A stretch of 17,827 nucleotides of DNA, from positions 1 to 17,827 of the forward strand of contig DASUZD010000343.1 of assembly GCA_036377055.1 (NCBI GenBank). The letters are read 5' to 3'. The DNA comes from DASUZD01 sp036377055 (GTDB lineage Bacteria > Actinomycetota > Thermoleophilia > Gaiellales > Gaiellaceae). The translations under genes and the position numbers were made by a program. The notes below the pieces were generated by a model. The model ran no database searches. It was not told the DNA's origin and saw nothing but the letters and a program-made list of their open reading frames with translations. Below are positions 14,528-17,827 of the stretch, piece by piece (position 1 is the stretch's first letter; each line of letters starts with the position of its first letter).

Positions 14528-14641
14528 TCCAGCCGATCCTTGGTTGACACGGGTATCGGACCACAGCTTCTCGCCGCTGTAAAGACCTCGGCGTATACGT
14601 CTCTCTATGAGACCGTCGGAGCGCACGACTAAACTCCGCCG
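14528..14641. promoter_or_regulatory. Divergent control region between the KAP NTPase and the oxidoreductase gene
   Basis: On the plus strand TAAACT (14630-14635), of the TAnnnT form, lies 6 bases before the GTG at 14642, which suggests a leaderless transcript. A perfect TTGACA at 14544-14549 has no -10 box at the right distance. A perfect palindrome CGTATACG (14592-14599) and an inverted repeat ACAGC-8-GCTGT (14563-14580) are possible operator sites. All are weak on their own. Confidence 0.3.
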
Positions 14642-16114
14642 GTGCAGCGCGGCGATACGTCGGGAGACGCGCGAGCGACCGGAACCGCGGTCCTCGGCGC
14701 CGGGCCGGCCGGTCTCACCGCGGCGTGGGTGCTGGCGAAGCGCGGCCTCGCAGGCGAGGTCTTCGAGGCAGACGGGATCGTCGGGGGGATCGCCAAGACG
14801 GTTGAGTTCAAGGGCTACCGCTTCGACCTCGGCGGCCACCGCTTCTTCACGAAGCTGAGGCCGATCGAGCGGATCTGGGAGGAGGTGATGGGCGACGAGC
14901 TCCTCACGCGCCCGCGCCTCTCGCGGATCTACTACCAGGGCAAGTACCTCGCCTACCCGCTTCAGGCGAAGGACGTGATCAAGCGCCTCGGGCTCGTCGA
15001 GTCGACGCTCTGCGCGCTCTCCTACCTGTGGAGCCGGGTGAAGCCCTCGCCGCCCGAGGTCAGCTTCGAGGACTGGGTGACGATCAGGTTCGGGAAGCGC
15101 CTCTACAACGCGTTCTTCCGCTCCTACACCGAGAAGGTCTGGGGCATTCCCGGCCGCGAGATCCAGGCGGAGTGGGCGGCGCAGCGGATCAAGAACTTTT
15201 CGCTCGCGAAGGCGATCCTGGCGATCCTCGGCCTCCGGCGAACGCACGTGACGACGCTGATCCAGGAGTTCCGCTACCCGCGGCTCGGGCCCGGGCAGAT
15301 GTGGGAGCGCGTCCAGCAGCGCGTCGAGGAGGCCGCCGTGCCGGTCAGCCTCAACCACCGCGTCGTCGCGGTGCGGCACGACGGGAACGGGCATGTCGGG
15401 AGCGTCGTCGTCCGCTCGAACGGCGGTCCGGAGCAGGAGGTCCAGGTCGAGTCCGTGGTGTCGAGCATCCCGCTCAGCGAGCTCGTCCTGAGCCTCGACC
15501 CGGCCGCGCCGCCCGAGGTCGTCGCGGCGGCGAAGCGCCTCCGGTATCGCGAGCTCTGCCTCGTCGCGCTGATCATGGACGAGCACGAGCCGTTTCCGGA
15601 CAACTGGATCTACCTCCACGATCCAGGCACGCGCGCCGGCCGCGTCCAGAACTTCGGCGCGTGGAGCGAGAGCATGGTCGTCCCCGGCACGACGTGCCTC
15701 GGCGTCGAGTACTTCTGCTTCGAGGGCGACGAGATCTGGGAGATGGCCGACGACGAGGCCGTCGCACTCGCGACCGACGAGCTGGCGCGGATCGACCTCA
15801 TCGACCCGGCGAAGGTCGTCGACGGCGTGAAGGTGCGCGTGCCGCGCGCGTACCCGATGTACGACGCGGGGTACCGGCCGGCCGTCGCCGCCATCCGAGA
15901 GTACCTCGCCGGGTTCGACAACCTCGCCACGTGCGGGCGGAACGGGCTCCACCGCTACAACAACCAGGATCACTCGATGTGGACGGCGATCCTGGCCACG
16001 CTGAACGTGGTCGACGGCGCCGGCCACGACGTCTGGTCGGTGAACACGGAGGCCGAGTACCTCGAGGCGGGCGAGGCGATCGAGGCGCCGCCGGATGTCC
16101 AGCTCGTCGGCTGA
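14642..16114 (+). CDS. FAD-dependent oxidoreductase of the COG1232 / UDP-galactopyranose-mutase-like type
   Basis: A 490-residue flavoprotein. The N-terminal dinucleotide-binding motif is VLGAGPAGLTAAWVL (G19-x-G21-x-x-G24) with the ribose-binding acidic residue in FEAD (Glu42). Next come VGGIAKTVEFKGYRFDLGGH (the 'GG-H-FFTK' motif), RLSRIYYQGKYLAYPL, FFRSYTEKVWGIPG and AAQRIKNFSL. A C-terminal FAD-contacting segment, GRNGLHRYNNQDHSMW, lies at about 431-446. This set is typical of a family found in capsule and exopolysaccharide clusters. It looks like protoporphyrinogen oxidase and UDP-galactopyranose mutase, but the reaction is not established. The flippase start 3 bases downstream supports a polysaccharide role. 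The start is a GTG at 14642; an upstream TAAACT suggests a leaderless message. Confidence 0.88.
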   Translation: MQRGDTSGDARATGTAVLGAGPAGLTAAWVLAKRGLAGEVFEADGIVGGIAKTVEFKGYRFDLGGHRFFTKLRPIERIWEEVMGDELLTRPRLSRIYYQGKYLAYPLQAKDVIKRLGLVESTLCALSYLWSRVKPSPPEVSFEDWVTIRFGKRLYNAFFRSYTEKVWGIPGREIQAEWAAQRIKNFSLAKAILAILGLRRTHVTTLIQEFRYPRLGPGQMWERVQQRVEEAAVPVSLNHRVVAVRHDGNGHVGSVVVRSNGGPEQEVQVESVVSSIPLSELVLSLDPAAPPEVVAAAKRLRYRELCLVALIMDEHEPFPDNWIYLHDPGTRAGRVQNFGAWSESMVVPGTTCLGVEYFCFEGDEIWEMADDEAVALATDELARIDLIDPAKVVDGVKVRVPRAYPMYDAGYRPAVAAIREYLAGFDNLATCGRNGLHRYNNQDHSMWTAILATLNVVDGAGHDVWSVNTEAEYLEAGEAIEAPPDVQLVG

Positions 16115-16117
16115 CGC

Positions 16118-17482
16118 TTGACCGAGGTCGCGACCGAGACCGAGGCCGCGACTCCTCCGCTCGAGGAGGTGCACGGCTGGCGGATCCTCGTGCGCAGCTT
16201 CTCGACGCTCACCGCGGGCGAGGCGGTCGCCCGGCTGGCCGGGCTCGCCGCCGTCGTCCTGCTCGCGCGCCGCCTCGGCCCGGCCGGGTTCGGGATCATC
16301 ACGCTCGGGCTGACGCTCGTCGGCTGGTTCGGCCTCGTCGTCGACTCGGGGACGGAGCTCCTGACCGTCCGCGACGTCGCCCGAACGCCGGAGCGCTTTC
16401 GCGAGATCGCGTCCGCGGCCCTCGGCCTGCGGCTCGCAGTGTCCGTCCTCGCTGCGGTCTTGTTCGTCGGCGGTGTCGAGCTCTTAACCCGGTCCGACCT
16501 CGTCCGCTCGACCGTCGTGCTCTTCGCCCTCGCGCTCCCGGCCGTCGCGCTGAACCTGCGCTGGATGGTCCTCGGGATCCACCGGGCACGTGCAGTCGCG
16601 GTCGGGAACGTCGCGGGCCGCGTCGTGCTGCTCGTCGGGACGCTCGCGCTCGTCGCAGGCATCCACGACATCCGGACCGTGCCGTACCTCGAGGCCGGGG
16701 CCGAGCTCTGCTACGGCGTCGTCGTCCTCGCCTTCGTCGCGCGCTCGGTCGGAGTCGTCTTCCCGCGCATCGACCTCGCGAGGTGGTGGGCGACGCTGCG
16801 GCAGAGCGTCCCGCTGATGGTGAACAGCGTCGCGCGGGCGGCGTCGTACGCCTTCGACGTGCTCGTGATCGAGATCGCGCTCGGCCCGCGGCAGCTCGGC
16901 CTCTACAGCGCCGGCTCGAAGCCCGTCCTCTTCGTGACGAGCGCGCTCGGCCTCTTCTCCGTCGCGTTTCTCTCGGCGTTCAGCGCGCAGCGGGCGGCCG
17001 CGGCGGAGGCGCTCTTCCGCCGCGCCGTCCGGGTGAGCGTGTGCCTCTCGGTGCCGCTCGCGGTGGCGATCAGCGCGACCGCCGTCGGCGTTATTCCGCT
17101 CCTCTTCGGCCACTCGTACGAGAGCGCGGCGATCGTGCTGACGATCCTCGCGTGGAAGATCCCGGCCGCGGCGGCGGGCACAGCCTACGGAGCCGTCTTG
17201 ATCGCGCGCGAGCGCCAGGTGCCGTTGATGCGGAACAACCTGGTCGCCGGCGGGCTGACGGTCGCGGCCGACCTCGTCGCGATCCCGCTGTTCGGGATCG
17301 TCGGTGCGGCTGTCGTCGGCGTCGGCAGCAGCGCGGTCGCCGCGCTCCTGAACCACCGGACCTGCGTGCGCGACCGCCTGGTCCCGTCGCTTCCGGACGT
17401 GCTCCGCTCAGCGCGCGGAGGCCCGCCGCGCGAGCGCGACCGGAACGGCGGCGATGCCCACGAGGTGGTGGAGGGCGTGTAG
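16118..17482 (+). CDS. Polysaccharide/oligosaccharide flippase (Wzx-like, MOP superfamily), 454 aa
   Basis: An integral membrane protein with about 12-14 hydrophobic segments. It would flip lipid-linked sugar units across the membrane. Evidence includes the opening STLTAGEAVARLAGLAAVVL, then ARRLGPAGFGIITLGLTLVG (the 'R-LGP-GFG' motif near the first loop), RQSVPLMVNSVARAASYAFD, LGPRQLGLYSAGSKP and LLFGHSYESAAIVLTILAWK, all typical of polysaccharide_synt proteins. The length is normal (420-500). The start is a TTG at 16118-16120, 3 bases after the oxidoreductase stop and without a strong Shine-Dalgarno, so the exact start is uncertain. The last 75 bases, encoding a polar tail rich in Arg and Gly, overlap the end of the convergent glycosyltransferase gene. 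Confidence 0.9.
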   Translation: MTEVATETEAATPPLEEVHGWRILVRSFSTLTAGEAVARLAGLAAVVLLARRLGPAGFGIITLGLTLVGWFGLVVDSGTELLTVRDVARTPERFREIASAALGLRLAVSVLAAVLFVGGVELLTRSDLVRSTVVLFALALPAVALNLRWMVLGIHRARAVAVGNVAGRVVLLVGTLALVAGIHDIRTVPYLEAGAELCYGVVVLAFVARSVGVVFPRIDLARWWATLRQSVPLMVNSVARAASYAFDVLVIEIALGPRQLGLYSAGSKPVLFVTSALGLFSVAFLSAFSAQRAAAAEALFRRAVRVSVCLSVPLAVAISATAVGVIPLLFGHSYESAAIVLTILAWKIPAAAAGTAYGAVLIARERQVPLMRNNLVAGGLTVAADLVAIPLFGIVGAAVVGVGSSAVAALLNHRTCVRDRLVPSLPDVLRSARGGPPRERDRNGGDAHEVVEGV

Positions 17483-17827
17483 CCCCACGCCGGCGGCGGC
17501 CTGCGTGGGGCCGCGCCGGCGCAGCAGCAGCGCGTAGAAGTCCGCGTTCAGCGCCACGAGGGCGAGCGTCGCGAGCGTCGCAGGTCGGGCGCGCCGCGCG
17601 GCGAGAGACCCGGCGGCAGCGAGCACGGCGACCGCGCTCAGCCGGTGGCGCCAGCCGAGGTTCAGCGCGGTCGAGGCCGCCCGCCGCTCGAGCAGGAGCT
17701 CGGCCCAGGGCACGCCCCGGCGTGAGAAGTCTGTGGCCAGCATCGACGCGAGCGTCCAGTCCTTCAGGTGCGTGCCGCGGATCGCGGGATCGAGCCGGAT
17801 CCGACCGCCGCCGGCTGTGACTCGGAG
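17408..17827 (-). CDS. Glycosyltransferase family 2-like protein, C-terminal 139 residues (runs off window)
   Basis: The minus-strand frame is open from the right window edge to TGA at 17408-17410. It begins inside the protein with RIRLDPAIRGTHLKDWTL, then MLATDFSRRGVPWAELLLER. This matches the 'P-I-GTHLK-WTL-SM-TD-RGVPW-LL' segment that follows the catalytic domain in membrane-linked family-2 glycosyltransferases of polysaccharide clusters. About three hydrophobic helices follow (LSAVAVLAAAGSL, TLATLALVALNADFYALLL, and LHALHHLVGIAAVPVAL). The catalytic DxD region lies outside the window. The ATG at 17741-17743 is internal to this frame and is not the start. The gene converges on the flippase with a 75-base overlap. 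The family call is from remembered pattern and is moderately sure. Confidence 0.7.
   Translation of the reverse strand, partial: LRVTAGGGRIRLDPAIRGTHLKDWTLASMLATDFSRRGVPWAELLLERRAASTALNLGWRHRLSAVAVLAAAGSLAARRARPATLATLALVALNADFYALLLRRRGPTQAAAGVGLHALHHLVGIAAVPVALARRASAR

Noticed and set aside
14544..14549. Perfect TTGACA as a plus-strand -35 box
   Set aside because: No -10-like sequence lies 16-19 bases downstream (the bases there read about CTTCTC), so it is probably chance.
14528..16174. N-terminal extension of the KAP protein by up to 549 residues
   Set aside because: It runs opposite the FAD oxidoreductase, is low in complexity (Arg, Asp, Leu, Val, Glu) and has no domain signal. The KAP start lies near 14527.
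15028..17820. Plus-strand open frame of 930 codons across the oxidoreductase and flippase
   Set aside because: It is a frame-shifted shadow rich in Arg, Pro and Gly. The real proteins in the same interval have recognisable motifs in other frames.
1..17827. CRISPR arrays, tRNA/rRNA genes, insertion sequences, integrase or attachment sites
   Set aside because: Nothing with regular repeats and spacers, cloverleaf structure, terminal inverted repeats with a transposase, or recombinase motifs was seen on either strand.

Overview
The window is a GC-rich, densely coded stretch that reads like a soil actinobacterium, most plausibly of the Thermoleophilia (Solirubrobacterales/Gaiellales) type. That placement is inferred from base composition, frequent GTG and TTG starts, very short gaps and the gene families present; there is no rRNA or other marker to prove it. 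No gap without a gene exceeds 300 bases; the longest are about 146 bases (9788-9933) and 114 bases (14528-14641). I saw no tRNA, rRNA, CRISPR array, insertion sequence or attachment site.

Region 1 (1-9787, all on the minus strand) is one co-directional run of eleven genes. Read in the direction of transcription it holds a secreted branched-chain-type substrate-binding protein, a strong hairpin, the ABC permeases LivH and LivM, the ATPases LivG and LivF, a small membrane protein, a small charged protein, and then the FAD, iron-sulfur and molybdopterin subunits of a CO-dehydrogenase/xanthine-dehydrogenase-type molybdenum hydroxylase. The run ends in a CoxG-like SRPBCC protein cut by the window edge. 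Stops and starts overlap by 1 or 4 bases at six of the junctions, so translational coupling is likely. The simplest reading is an uptake-plus-oxidation module: a small organic compound is captured outside, imported, and hydroxylated inside. The active-site loop of the large subunit lacks the cysteine motif of true CO dehydrogenase, so CO is not the expected substrate.

Region 2 (9934-11752) has three small genes: a bicupin divergent from the transporter run, an SRPBCC protein that meets it stop to stop, and an exported, C-terminally anchored protein of unknown function. The 9788-9933 gap carries candidate divergent promoters and a direct repeat that could be an operator.

Region 3 (11702-14527, minus) is a KAP-family membrane P-loop NTPase of about 941 residues, with an unusually long N-terminal region ahead of its Walker A motif. 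It is the most unusual gene here and belongs to a superfamily that includes phage-exclusion proteins.

Region 4 (14642-17827) is an envelope-polysaccharide set: an FAD-dependent oxidoreductase of the COG1232/UDP-galactopyranose-mutase-like type, a polysaccharide flippase 3 bases downstream, and, convergent with it, the C-terminal end of a probable family-2 glycosyltransferase.
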